NCBI RefSeq assembly: GCF_918697925.1
Contig: NZ_CAKKMF010000007.1
Location: 1-64,000 of the forward strand
DNA: 64,000 nt
DNA from: Arthrobacter sp. Bi26
GTDB taxonomy: Bacteria > Actinomycetota > Actinomycetes > Actinomycetales > Micrococcaceae
Direction of reading: 5' to 3'
This document shows, piece by piece, positions 52,013-61,060 of this stretch. The stretch's first letter is position 1. Every line of letters starts with the position of its first letter. Below the pieces are notes generated by a model. The model worked only from the letters and a program-made list of their open reading frames with translations, was not told the origin of the DNA and did no database searches. A program made the position numbers and the translations under genes.

Positions 52013-53221
52013 ATGTCTGTGCCTGAAAGCTCTTCCTCGAAAATCCCGGGCTTCAACACCCGCGCCATCCACGCCGGACAGGCGTTTGAGCCCCGCACCG
52101 GGGCGGTGGTGCCCCCCGTGCACTTCTCGTCGACCTATGCCCAGGACGGCATCGGCGGGCTGCGGGACGGCTACGAATACGGCCGGGGCACCAACCCCAC
52201 CCGTGACTCGCTGCAGGAGCAGCTGGCCGCGCTGGAAGGCGGGAGCGCCGCGTTCTCCTTTAGCTCAGGCCTGGCCGCCGAGGACTCGATGATCCGCGCC
52301 CTCACCCGCCCCGGTGACCACATTGTGCTCGGCAACGACGCCTACGGCGGAACCTACCGGCTCATCAGCCGGGTCCTGGGGGAGTGGGGCATCGGCAACA
52401 CCCCGGTGGACATGTCCGACCTCGACGCCGTCGCGTCCGCCGTAGCAGCCGGAGGCACGGCCGACGGCGGCGGCAAGACCCGCCTGGTGTGGGTGGAGAC
52501 GCCGTCGAACCCGATGATGAAGATCACCGACATCGAGGCGCTCGCCAAGGTGGCGCACGACGCCGGCGCGCTCCTCGTGGTGGACAACACCTTTGCCTCG
52601 CCGTACCTGCAGACCCCGCTCGCCCTCGGCGCCGACATCGTGGTGCACTCCACCACCAAGTACATCGGCGGCCACTCGGACGTCGTCGGCGGTGCGATCG
52701 TGGTCAACGACCCCGAGCTGGCCGAGAAGATCGGCTTCGTCCAGTTCGCCGTCGGCGCCGTGTCCGGGCCGATGGACGCCTTCCTCACCACGCGCGGCCT
52801 GAAAACCCTCGGCGTGCGCATGGACCGGCACAGCGACAACGCCCAGGCCGTGGCCGAATGGCTGCTGGAGCGCCCCGAGGTCGAAGCCGTGCTGTACCCG
52901 GGCCTGCCCTCCCACCCGGGCCACGAGCTGGCCAAGAAGCAGATGAAGAAATTCGGCGGCATGATCTCCGTGCAGTTCAAGGGCGGCGAGGCCGCGGCAC
53001 GCAAGGTGGCCGAATCGACCTCCGTCTTCACCCTGGCCGAGTCCCTGGGCGGGATCGAATCGCTGATGAACTACCCCTCGGAAATGACGCACGCCTCGGT
53101 CAAGGGCACCGAACTGGCGGTTCCGGTCAACCTGATCCGGCTCTCCTGCGGCATTGAGGACGTCGAGGACCTGATCGCCGACCTTGACGCCGCGCTGTCC
53201 TCCCTGGACGCCGGCAGCTAA
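52013..53221 (+). CDS. metB: Cystathionine gamma-synthase/lyase
   Basis: This 402-residue Cys/Met-metabolism PLP enzyme has the Schiff-base lysine in VHSTTKYIGGHSD (Lys216) and VETPSNPMMKITD. The sequence alone does not separate gamma-synthase from gamma-lyase. The operon with cystathionine beta-synthase favours the lyase direction (cysteine from homocysteine), although annotated actinobacterial homologues are usually called MetB. AAGGAG precedes the ATG. Confidence 0.92.
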   Translation: MSVPESSSSKIPGFNTRAIHAGQAFEPRTGAVVPPVHFSSTYAQDGIGGLRDGYEYGRGTNPTRDSLQEQLAALEGGSAAFSFSSGLAAEDSMIRALTRPGDHIVLGNDAYGGTYRLISRVLGEWGIGNTPVDMSDLDAVASAVAAGGTADGGGKTRLVWVETPSNPMMKITDIEALAKVAHDAGALLVVDNTFASPYLQTPLALGADIVVHSTTKYIGGHSDVVGGAIVVNDPELAEKIGFVQFAVGAVSGPMDAFLTTRGLKTLGVRMDRHSDNAQAVAEWLLERPEVEAVLYPGLPSHPGHELAKKQMKKFGGMISVQFKGGEAAARKVAESTSVFTLAESLGGIESLMNYPSEMTHASVKGTELAVPVNLIRLSCGIEDVEDLIADLDAALSSLDAGS

Positions 53222-53273
53222 CTGCACCCCTAGCTGACCGCCGCGCAGGCGTCAGTCCGGTGCGCCGAACGCG

Positions 53274-53312
53274 GCCACCCTAGCTTTCTCTAAGAGAGTC
53301 AGCTAGGGTGGC
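53274..53312. promoter_or_regulatory. HxlR operator overlapping its leaderless promoter
   Basis: GCCACCCTAGCT (53274-53285) and AGCTAGGGTGGC (53301-53312) are perfect inverted repeats, with the palindrome CTCTAAGAG inside. The right arm contains the TAGGGT -10 box (53304-53309), 6 nt before the ATG. Binding here would block the promoter. Confidence 0.75.
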
Positions 53313-53315
53313 CGC

Positions 53316-53837
53316 ATGGCACTCCGATCCGACTGGTCCCAGCGGACCTGCAGCATGGCCCGCGGCCTCGACATCCTCGGCGATCCCTGGAGCATGCTGG
53401 TCCTGCGCGAGGTGTTCTTCGGCAACGGCCGCTTCGAGGCCATGAAGGCCCGGCTCGGGGCGGCCGATTCCGTCCTCACCAAGCGGCTCGCCGGGCTCGT
53501 GGAGGCCGGGCTCCTCACCCGGCGGCCCTACGACGACGGCGGCCGCACCCGCCAGGAATACGTCCTGACCGCCAAGGGCGAGGACGCCCTCCCGGTGCTC
53601 AACGCCGTCGTGATCTGGGCCGAAAAGCACCTCCCGGCGCCTTCCGGGCAGGCGCACATGTTCGTCATCCACACCGGCTGCGGGGAGAGGACCTCCTCGG
53701 CGGACACGTGTACGGCCTGCGGGGAACCGCTGACGGCCACCAACACGAGCTGGCACAGCCTCTCCCGCACCGCGGACCCCGTGCCCCTGGCCACGTCCGG
53801 CACCGCGACCCCTGACCAGAACGGAACCGCCGCATGA
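53316..53837 (+). CDS. HxlR-family transcriptional regulator
   Basis: This 173-residue regulator has the HxlR winged helix (CSMARGLDILGDPWSMLVLREVFFGNGRFEAMKARLGAADSVLTKRLAGLVEAGLL) with the conserved N-terminal Cys12. An unusual C-terminal extension has Cys122, Cys132 and Cys135 (GCGERTSSADTCTACGE), perhaps a zinc knuckle. The stop overlaps the MFS start by 4 bp. A perfect inverted repeat over the promoter implies autoregulation. Confidence 0.92.
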   Translation: MALRSDWSQRTCSMARGLDILGDPWSMLVLREVFFGNGRFEAMKARLGAADSVLTKRLAGLVEAGLLTRRPYDDGGRTRQEYVLTAKGEDALPVLNAVVIWAEKHLPAPSGQAHMFVIHTGCGERTSSADTCTACGEPLTATNTSWHSLSRTADPVPLATSGTATPDQNGTAA

Positions 53838-55198
53838 GCGCCCCTGAAACCATGACCCCCGCGCCGGTCCGGCGCCGCATCCACCCGGCGTGGACTGTTG
53901 CCGCCGTGGCTTTCCTCGCGCTGGTCGGCGCCGCCGGGTTCCGGGCAGCGCCGGGGGTGCTGATGGTGCCGCTGCAGAACGAGTTCGGCTGGTCCACCAC
54001 CGTGCTCTCGGCCGCGGTCAGCATCAACCTCGTGCTCTTCGGGCTCACGGCGCCGTTCGCGGCAGCCCTGATGGAACGCTTCGGCATCCGCGCCGTCACG
54101 GCCGTGGCCCTGGTGCTGATCGGCGCCGGCAGCGCCCTGACGGTCTTCGTGACCCAGTCCTGGCAGATCCTGCTGACCTGGGGGCTGCTGATCGGGCTCG
54201 GCACCGGATCCATGGCGCTGGTCTTCGCCGCCACCATCGCCAACACCTGGTTCGCCAAGAGCCGCGGCCTGGTCATCGGCATCCTCACCGCCGGCAGTGC
54301 CGCCGGACAGCTCGTGTTCCTGCCCTTCATCGCGCTCCTGGCCCAGGACCCGGGCTGGCGGCAGGCCTCGCTCCTCATCGGTGCCGGCGCGCTGGCCGTG
54401 GTGCCGCTCGTGCTGAAGTTCCTGAAGAACTCACCGGCCGAGGTCGGCGTGCTGCCCTACGGGGCGACGCCGCCGGCCGCCGGCGCCGTCACAGGGCCAG
54501 AATCGACCGACTCGACCGGGCCGGCCGGGCAGGCAGCGCCCGGGCAGGCAGCGGCGGAGCCCCGCCGGAACGCCGCGGTCCGGGCCCTGCAGGTCCTCAA
54601 ACGGGCCAGCAAGGTGCGTACCTTCTGGGCCCTCGTGGCCGGCTTCGCGATCTGCGGCGCGACCACCAACGGGCTGATCGGCACCCACTTCATCCCCTCC
54701 GCCCATGACCACGGCATGCCCGAAACCACCGCGGCGGGCCTGCTCGCCGTCGTCGGCCTCTTCGACATCATCGGCACCATCGCCTCCGGCTGGCTCACGG
54801 ACCGCTTCAACCCGCGGATCCTGCTCGCCGTGTACTACCAGTTCCGCGGGATCGGGCTGCTGGTCCTGCCGCTGCTGCTCAGCGCCACCGTCCAGCCCAG
54901 CATGATCGTGTTCGTGGTCATCTACGGCCTGGACTGGGTCGCCACGGTGCCGCCGACGGCCGCGATTTGCCGCCAGGTGTTCGGCGCCGACGGGAGCGTC
55001 GTGTTCGGCTGGGTTTTCGCGGCCCACCAGCTCGGCGCGGCCGCCGCGGCCCTGGCGGCCGGGGCGGTCCGCGACGCCACCGGCCAGTACACCTATGCCT
55101 GGTTCGCCGCCGCCGCCATGTGCACCATCGCCGCCGTCATCAGCGCCACCATCCGCAGGGACGCCCGGAAGCTGGAGTCCGTCCCGGTGCCGGCGTAG
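53834..55198 (+). CDS. MFS transporter controlled by the HxlR regulator
   Basis: This 454-residue transporter has about twelve helices in the monocarboxylate/OFA-like style (AAPGVLMVPLQNEFGWSTTVLSAAVSINLVLFGLTAPFAAALMERFGIR, SGWLTDRFNPR). The substrate is unknown. Its ATG overlaps the HxlR stop (ATGA), so the two form an operon whose regulator probably senses the transported compound or its source. Confidence 0.9.
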   Translation: MSAPETMTPAPVRRRIHPAWTVAAVAFLALVGAAGFRAAPGVLMVPLQNEFGWSTTVLSAAVSINLVLFGLTAPFAAALMERFGIRAVTAVALVLIGAGSALTVFVTQSWQILLTWGLLIGLGTGSMALVFAATIANTWFAKSRGLVIGILTAGSAAGQLVFLPFIALLAQDPGWRQASLLIGAGALAVVPLVLKFLKNSPAEVGVLPYGATPPAAGAVTGPESTDSTGPAGQAAPGQAAAEPRRNAAVRALQVLKRASKVRTFWALVAGFAICGATTNGLIGTHFIPSAHDHGMPETTAAGLLAVVGLFDIIGTIASGWLTDRFNPRILLAVYYQFRGIGLLVLPLLLSATVQPSMIVFVVIYGLDWVATVPPTAAICRQVFGADGSVVFGWVFAAHQLGAAAAALAAGAVRDATGQYTYAWFAAAAMCTIAAVISATIRRDARKLESVPVPA

Positions 55199-55301
55199 CC
55201 GGGTCTGTAGACTGGCCCGACAGCGAGGGCGCGTTTGCGCCGCCCTGGACGGAACCGCCCAAACGGCCAGCGTCTACACCAGCAGCCCGATGGGGGAATT
55301 C

Positions 55302-56654
55302 ATGTCAGTGCCCGATTCAGACCGCAGCCCGGCGCGGCGCACACCCGCCCGGCAGCTGCTCCGGCTCTCCGTCATCCTGGCCATCGCCGCGGTGGGCTAC
55401 TTCATCTGGATCTCGCTCGGTGCCTGGGCCAAGCAGGGCCTGGACTTCAGCGTGTACTGGTACGGCGGCAAAATCCTCAACGACGCCGGCGCGGCGCCTT
55501 CAGACCTGTATGCGGGCAACGTGGACTGGGCCGGTGGACCGACGCTCATGTTTACCTACCCGCCGTTCGCCGCCATCCTCTTCAGCCTTTTGGCCCGGCT
55601 GCCGCAGGCGGCAGCGCTGACCCTGTTCAACGCCGCCGGCGCCGGGGTGGCGATCCTGACCGCGGTCCGCGCGGTCCGGTACTGGAACGCGAAAGCCTCC
55701 TGGCGCGCCACCTTCCGGATTCCGGGCAACGGCTGGGCCGCCGCCGTCCTGGTCCTGGCGGTGCTGAACCTGGGTCCCTGGCGCGAGACCCTGGTGTTCG
55801 GCCAAATCAACGCGCTGCTGATGGGCCTGATCGCGGTGGACCTGCTGGCCCGCAACCATCGCTGGACCCGCGGCTTCCCCGGCAGCGGCTTCCTGGTGGG
55901 CGTCGCCGCCGGCATCAAGCTGACGCCGCTGGTCTTCGGGCTGTACTACCTGGTCCGCAGGGACTGGCGCGGACTGGGCAATATGGCCGCTGGCTTCACC
56001 GCCACCGTGCTGGCCGGCTGGCTGCTGCGTCCCGCCGAATCCCTGCAGTTCTGGCTCCAGATGCTGCCGGACACGTCCCGGATGGGGGGAGCGGGCTATG
56101 TGGACAACCTGTCCCTCAAAGGTGCCCTGCTGCACTTCGGTGTCCCGGAGGCGCACGTCACTGTGCCGTGGCTGGTGCTGAGCCTTATGGTTGTGGCCGT
56201 CGGCGCCGCAGTGATCAAAGCCGCCAGCGATCAGGGCGCCCGCGTCGTGGCCGTGTCGGCGACGGCCCTCACCATGCTGCTGATCAGCCCGGTCTCGTGG
56301 TCCCACCACTGGGTGTGGGTCGCGGCCGTCTTTCCGGCGTTCGCCTGGACCCTGCGGGAAACCCCCCACCGCTACGCAGGAATGCGCTGGACCATGGGCG
56401 GCGTGCTGGGCACCTCGATCATGGTGTTCCTGTTCTCGCCCAAGACCATTGGCACAGCCCTGGGCGCGGAAAACCTCGATGTCCAGACGCCCGGCCTGTG
56501 GATCATGGCCTCCAGTGCCGGCGTCTTCTGCGCCGTGGCCATGCTGGTGTGCTGGCTTGTAGCCCTGCGGCGGGATTCGGTGGCACCGGGGCTCGATTTT
56601 GATGCCGTGCCCGCCGCCGGACGGGACCTCCGCGCCCCCGCGGTCTCCTCGTAA
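55302..56654 (+). CDS. GT87-type polyprenyl-phosphate-dependent mannosyltransferase
   Basis: This 450-residue membrane glycosyltransferase has about ten helices and the DUF2029/GT87 features LDFSVYWYGGKIL (candidate catalytic Asp48), YPPFAAILFSLLARLP, GQINALLMGLIAVDLL, GVAAGIKLTPLVFGLYYLVRR and a late SWSHHWVW. Members add alpha-1,2-mannose to lipomannan-type glycolipids. GGGGGAA precedes ATG 55302; an ATG four codons earlier is possible. Confidence 0.88.
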   Translation: MSVPDSDRSPARRTPARQLLRLSVILAIAAVGYFIWISLGAWAKQGLDFSVYWYGGKILNDAGAAPSDLYAGNVDWAGGPTLMFTYPPFAAILFSLLARLPQAAALTLFNAAGAGVAILTAVRAVRYWNAKASWRATFRIPGNGWAAAVLVLAVLNLGPWRETLVFGQINALLMGLIAVDLLARNHRWTRGFPGSGFLVGVAAGIKLTPLVFGLYYLVRRDWRGLGNMAAGFTATVLAGWLLRPAESLQFWLQMLPDTSRMGGAGYVDNLSLKGALLHFGVPEAHVTVPWLVLSLMVVAVGAAVIKAASDQGARVVAVSATALTMLLISPVSWSHHWVWVAAVFPAFAWTLRETPHRYAGMRWTMGGVLGTSIMVFLFSPKTIGTALGAENLDVQTPGLWIMASSAGVFCAVAMLVCWLVALRRDSVAPGLDFDAVPAAGRDLRAPAVSS

Positions 56655-56727
56655 CTGCCGCCCGGGGACCTTCGGAAGGCGGGATCTAGCAGGTGCGGCA
56701 CGTCCGGCCGCCGCTAGGCTGTCCGGC

Positions 56728-57489
56728 ATGAGCTCTTCGTCACCCCGTAAGACTGCCCTTGTCACCGGCGCCGGCCGGCTCGCCGGAATCGGCGCCGGCA
56801 TCGCGCGCCGCCTCGCCGCGGATGGCTGGGACCTCGTACTGACGTACTGGCAGGACTACGACGCCCGGATGCCGTGGGGAGTCCAGCCGGACGACGTCGA
56901 ACGCCTCACCGCTGAGCTGCAGGCGATCGGCGCCGCCGTCGTGGCTCTGCCCGCGGATTTCCAGGACCCGGACGCCGTGGACCGGCTGATGGCCGCCGCT
57001 GCGACCGAGGCCGGAACCCTGCAGGCACTGGTGCTCAGCCATGCCGAATCCGTGGACTCCGGCATCCTGGACACGTCCCTGGCGAGCTTCGACCGGCACT
57101 TCGCGGTCAACACCCGGGCCAGCTGGCAGCTGATTGCCGCCTTCGCCCGGCAGGCCGGTCCCGACGGCGGGGCCATCGTGGCGCTGACCAGTGACCACAC
57201 CGCGTTCAACCTGCCCTACGGGGCATCAAAGGGCGCCCTGGACCGGATCGTGATCGCAGCGGCCCGGGAACTTGGCCCGCTCGGGATCAGCTCCAACGTA
57301 CTCAACCCGGGACCGGTGGACACCGGCTGGATGGACGAGCCGCTCCGTGACGACCTGGCCCGGCGGCAGCCCGGCGGCCGGCTGGGCACCCCGGCAGACG
57401 TGGCCGGCACCGTCGCGTTCCTGCTCTCGCCCGAGGGTCGCTGGATGTCCGGGCAGCTGGTCAAGGCCGACGGCGGCTTCTCCGCCTGA
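56728..57489 (+). CDS. SDR-family oxidoreductase
   Basis: This 253-residue enzyme has the cofactor motif TGAGRLAGIGAGIA, the YxxxK pair in YGASKGALDR (Tyr164, Lys168) and the late GRLGTPADVAGTVAFLLSPEGRWMSGQLVKADGGF. It resembles 3-oxoacyl-ACP-reductase-like dehydrogenases; the substrate is unknown. TAGGCT (56715-56720) lies 7 nt before the ATG. Confidence 0.9.
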   Translation: MSSSSPRKTALVTGAGRLAGIGAGIARRLAADGWDLVLTYWQDYDARMPWGVQPDDVERLTAELQAIGAAVVALPADFQDPDAVDRLMAAAATEAGTLQALVLSHAESVDSGILDTSLASFDRHFAVNTRASWQLIAAFARQAGPDGGAIVALTSDHTAFNLPYGASKGALDRIVIAAARELGPLGISSNVLNPGPVDTGWMDEPLRDDLARRQPGGRLGTPADVAGTVAFLLSPEGRWMSGQLVKADGGFSA

Positions 57490-57558
57490 GCCTGGACCCG
57501 GCAGCCTGGCGCGTCAGCGGACGCTGATGCGGGCATCCGACGGTCGCCCCGGATCCGG

Positions 57559-58041
57559 TCAGTCGGCGGTCAGCAGGGCGAGGGCTGTTGCCAGTTCGGT
57601 GGCGGCGCTTTGGAGGAGGCAGGCCGTCTCGCGTGCACGGGCGTTGCGCCCGGACTGGAGGTCGGCATCAATGAGCTCGGCTATGAGTTGGAGCCGGCAG
57701 GCACCGGCCATGGATGCGGACCAGGACAGACTATGGGCGGCGAGGCGCGCCTCCTCCCAGTCCCCGACGGTCAAGGCTCGGTGGACCTTTTCGACCCGGT
57801 GGGGAAGCATGAGCTGGGATGTACTGACGAAGTCGTGGAACCTCCAGGATTGGGGTGTTCCTGCGCTCTCTTGAAGTCGGTTGCTGTCCAGAACGCGTGC
57901 CGTGGCGATGCGGGCACGGTACTTGCGGGGTCCCTGGTCAGCGCTGGAAAAATCCTGGTCGTTCACGTCCGCCCTGCTCGCGGCGTGACGTGCCGGAAAG
58001 ACGCCGAGCGTCCACGCGCCTGACTTGGCCCTGAGACCCAT
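57559..58041 (-). CDS. HPt-domain protein
   Basis: This 160-residue protein has an unfamiliar first 65 residues followed by a histidine-phosphotransfer helix bundle (LMLPHRVEKVHRALTVGDWEEARLAAHSLSWSASMAGACRLQLIAELIDADLQSGR). His103 is the likely phosphorylated residue. The usual HSLKGSA is HSLSWSA here, so the lysine is missing. AGGGGG precedes the ATG. No histidine kinase or response regulator lies nearby, so it is an orphan relay protein. Confidence 0.75.
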   Translation of the reverse strand: MGLRAKSGAWTLGVFPARHAASRADVNDQDFSSADQGPRKYRARIATARVLDSNRLQESAGTPQSWRFHDFVSTSQLMLPHRVEKVHRALTVGDWEEARLAAHSLSWSASMAGACRLQLIAELIDADLQSGRNARARETACLLQSAATELATALALLTAD

Positions 58042-58309
58042 GATGTCCCCCTCACCCGGTATCCTGTGCCGACCCGTCGGATCGGTTGCGATGGCACCAC
58101 TCTACGAATGCGCCCCAGGGAGAACACGAGTGCTGGCTACGCGGAAACTCAGCAGTCACCACTTGTATCACTGGCCTCATACGTATCGCACGACAGGGAT
58201 CGTCTTCGCGGGATCCAGGCGGCCGCACGGTCCAGTTCTTCGTCGCCGGATGGCCCAGCCGGCGTGGGCCCCCGGTCAAGGAACCCTGCGGGCGCGGGCC
58301 CCCTCGGGC

Positions 58310-59509
58310 TCAGCGGAAGGCGGGCAGACCCGTGATGTGCTGGCCCAGGATCAGGGTGTGGACCTCGTCGGTGCCCTCGTAGGTGCGGACGGATTCCAGG
58401 TTGGCGGCGTGCCGCAGCGGGGAATGGTCCAGCGTGATGCCGTTGCCGCCCAGGATGGTGCGCGCCTCCCGGGCAATAGCGATCGCTTCCCGCACGTTGT
58501 TCAGCTTGCCGAGCGAGATTTGCTCCGGACGCAGCGTGCCGGCGTCCTTGAGCCGGCCCAGGTGCAGGGCCAGCAGGGTGCCCTTCTGGATTTCCAGGAG
58601 CATGTTCACGAGCTTCTCCTGCGTCAGCTGGTATCCGGCCAGCGGCTTGCCGAACTGCAGCCGCTCCTGGGCATAGGCCAGGGCGGCCTCGTAGGAATCC
58701 CGGGCGGCGCCCATCGCACCCCACGCGATCCCGTACCGGGCCTCGTTCAGGCAGGAGAAGGGGCCCCGCAGCCCCCGCGCCGCCGGCAGCAGCGCCTCCG
58801 GGCCCAGCCGGACGGCGTCGAACGTGATGTCGCACTGGATGGAGGCGCGCATCGAAAGCTTCTGCCCGATCGGCGTCGCGGTGACGCCCGCGGTGCCGGC
58901 CGGGACGAGGAATCCGCGCACGCCGTCGTCGGTCATGGCCCACACCACCAGCACATCCGCCACGGACGCGAGCCCGATCCAGCGTTTGGCGCCGTCCAAG
59001 ATCCAGCCGGCGTCGCTGCCGGTCCCGTCGGGGCGGGCAAAGGTGGTCATGGATGCCGGATCCGATCCGGCTGTGGGCTCGGTTAGGGCAAACGCGCCGA
59101 TCAGCTCGCCGGCGGCCATCCGGGGGAGCCACTCCTGCTTTTGGTCCTCGGAGCCCCACTTGTGGATGGCTGTCATGGCGAGGGAGCCCTGCACTGAGAC
59201 GAACGTGCGGACGCCGGAATCGCCGGCCTCGAGTTCCATGGCCGCGAGGCCATATTCGACGGCGGAGCGGCCGGGGCAGCCGTAGCCCTCCAGGTGCATG
59301 CCAAGCACGCCGAGCTCGCCAAGTTCCGGGGCGAGTTCCAGGGGGAACACGGCGTCCTCGTACCAGCCGGCGATATCGGGACGGATCCGCTGGTTCGTGA
59401 AATCGCGGACGCGCTCGCGCACGGTGCGCTCCTCCGCGCTCAGCAGGGAATCGATCGCCAGGACATCGGAAACGTCGGAATCGTGGGGAATGCCAGCTTC
59501 GTTGCTCAT
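58310..59509 (-). CDS. Acyl-CoA dehydrogenase (glutaryl-CoA dehydrogenase-like)
   Basis: This 399-residue FAD enzyme has FALTEPTAGSDPASM, the SMRASIQCDITFDAV region, RLQFGKPLAGYQLTQEKL and the catalytic glutamate in RTYEGTDEVHTLILG (Glu378). The YEGT context and GRSAVEYGLAAMELEAGDSGVRTFVSVQGSL are close to the glutaryl-CoA dehydrogenase branch. TAGGAT lies 6 nt before the ATG, inside the end of the preceding permease gene, so it has its own leaderless promoter. Confidence 0.9.
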   Translation of the reverse strand: MSNEAGIPHDSDVSDVLAIDSLLSAEERTVRERVRDFTNQRIRPDIAGWYEDAVFPLELAPELGELGVLGMHLEGYGCPGRSAVEYGLAAMELEAGDSGVRTFVSVQGSLAMTAIHKWGSEDQKQEWLPRMAAGELIGAFALTEPTAGSDPASMTTFARPDGTGSDAGWILDGAKRWIGLASVADVLVVWAMTDDGVRGFLVPAGTAGVTATPIGQKLSMRASIQCDITFDAVRLGPEALLPAARGLRGPFSCLNEARYGIAWGAMGAARDSYEAALAYAQERLQFGKPLAGYQLTQEKLVNMLLEIQKGTLLALHLGRLKDAGTLRPEQISLGKLNNVREAIAIAREARTILGGNGITLDHSPLRHAANLESVRTYEGTDEVHTLILGQHITGLPAFR

Positions 59510-59518
59510 GCCAGCATC

Positions 59519-61060
59519 CTACGGCCGCACCGTACTCTCGGGCTGAGTCCGTGCCGCGGCGGGCTGGTGCCGCAGGAAATAGCCCCGCGTGGACGGCGCG
59601 AAACGGCAGACGGCGGCCAGCGCCACGCCCAGTACCAGGAGCAGCACGCCGCTGACGAAGGCCCCGCCGACGCCGAAGATCTGCGTATCACCGTAGTCCG
59701 GATCCCACATCTGCACCGCCGAGACGAAGAATGCCGCAGTCAGCATGAAAGCGCCGAGCAGGGGCATGACGCCGCGGAACCAGAAGTTCCGGGCCGAGCC
59801 GCGCAGGGTCGCGCGGAAGTACCAGACGCAGGCAAAGCCGGTCAGGGCGTAATAGAAAGCGATGAACAAGCTGATTGAACTGATCGAGTCGGCGAGCAGG
59901 TTCTCGCTCACCAGGCTCATCAGGACGTAGTAGGCAACGGCCGCGGCGCCCATGACCTGGGTGGAATATCCCGGCGTCTGATTGCGCGGGTGGACCTCGC
60001 CGAACCTGGGAGGCAAGGCGCCGTGCACGCCCATGGACAATGTACCGCGGGCGGTAGGGAGGATGGTGGTCTGGGTCGAGGACAGCACCGATGCCAGGAC
60101 GGCGACGACGATCAGCCAGCCCCAGGGGCCCAGCACCACGTCCTTCATGGCGAGGAAGACGTCGTTCTGGTTGGCCTCGTTGGCCAGCCCGATCCCGTCC
60201 GTGCCCACTGTGGCGTACATCATCACCAGGAGGGCCACGGAGACGTAGATTACGACGAGGACAAGCGCCGAAATGACGGCGCCGCGGCCGGGGGTGGTGC
60301 CGGGGTTCTCGGTCTCCTCGTTCACCGCGAGGCAGGTGTCCCAGCCCCAGTAGATGAACAGTGCCAGCAGGGCACCATGCACCACCGCGCCGGGATCGGC
60401 GAAGGCGCCGGCGGGGTTGAACCACTCAAAATCGAACGCCTGACCGGTTGCGGCCCCGCCGGGAACTCCGCCCGTGATCCTGAAAATAATCGCCACGGCG
60501 AAGATGCCCAGCGAGAGGTACTGCACGTAGGTCAGGACCCGCTGGACATGTTCCCCGAGGCGTATGCCGCGGTAGTTCACCAGGGTCATGAACACGATGA
60601 ACAGCACGCCGGTGGCGGTGACCACCAGGCTGTTCCCGGCCAGGGAACCGTCGCCGATCAGCAGCCACAGGTACTGCCCGGCGACCTGTGCGAGGTTGGC
60701 CAGGACCACGACGCCCGCCAGGGCAACGCCCCACCCGCCCAGCCAGCCGGCCCATGGACCGAAGGCCCGGCGGGCCCAGATGAAGGTGGTCCCGCAGTCC
60801 GGCATGGCGCTGTTGAGCTCACGGAAGGCGAAGGCGATGAAGAGCACGGGCACGAAGCCCAGCAGCAGGATTAATGGAGTGTAATTGCCGTTGACCGCCA
60901 CGATCAGGCCCAGGGTCGCCGCGAGCGAATAGACCGGCGCGGTGGAGGCCAACCCCAGCATCACGGAGTCTCCGAGGTCCAGGATCCCGGCCCGCAGTCC
61001 CTTGGCGGGAACTGCCGCGGGGGCCCCGGGGCCGCCGGCCGTCGTCGTCTCGGTGCTCAT
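59519..61060 (-). CDS. APC-family amino acid/polyamine permease
   Basis: This 513-residue membrane protein has about twelve helices and APC features (LGLASTAPVYSLAATLGLIV, FRELNSAMPDCGTTFIWARRAFGPWAGWLGGWGVALAGVVVLANLAQVAGQYLW). Its ATG overlaps the stop of the upstream glutathionylspermidine-synthase-like gene by 4 bp. This suggests uptake of an amino acid or polyamine used or made by that ligase, which is inference. Confidence 0.9.
   Translation of the reverse strand: MSTETTTAGGPGAPAAVPAKGLRAGILDLGDSVMLGLASTAPVYSLAATLGLIVAVNGNYTPLILLLGFVPVLFIAFAFRELNSAMPDCGTTFIWARRAFGPWAGWLGGWGVALAGVVVLANLAQVAGQYLWLLIGDGSLAGNSLVVTATGVLFIVFMTLVNYRGIRLGEHVQRVLTYVQYLSLGIFAVAIIFRITGGVPGGAATGQAFDFEWFNPAGAFADPGAVVHGALLALFIYWGWDTCLAVNEETENPGTTPGRGAVISALVLVVIYVSVALLVMMYATVGTDGIGLANEANQNDVFLAMKDVVLGPWGWLIVVAVLASVLSSTQTTILPTARGTLSMGVHGALPPRFGEVHPRNQTPGYSTQVMGAAAVAYYVLMSLVSENLLADSISSISLFIAFYYALTGFACVWYFRATLRGSARNFWFRGVMPLLGAFMLTAAFFVSAVQMWDPDYGDTQIFGVGGAFVSGVLLLVLGVALAAVCRFAPSTRGYFLRHQPAAARTQPESTVRP

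Noticed and set aside
57501..57530. GTCAGCGGACGCTGAT palindrome as a terminator between SDR and HPt genes
   Set aside because: The loop is only 2 nt and there is no T-tract, so the structure is weak.
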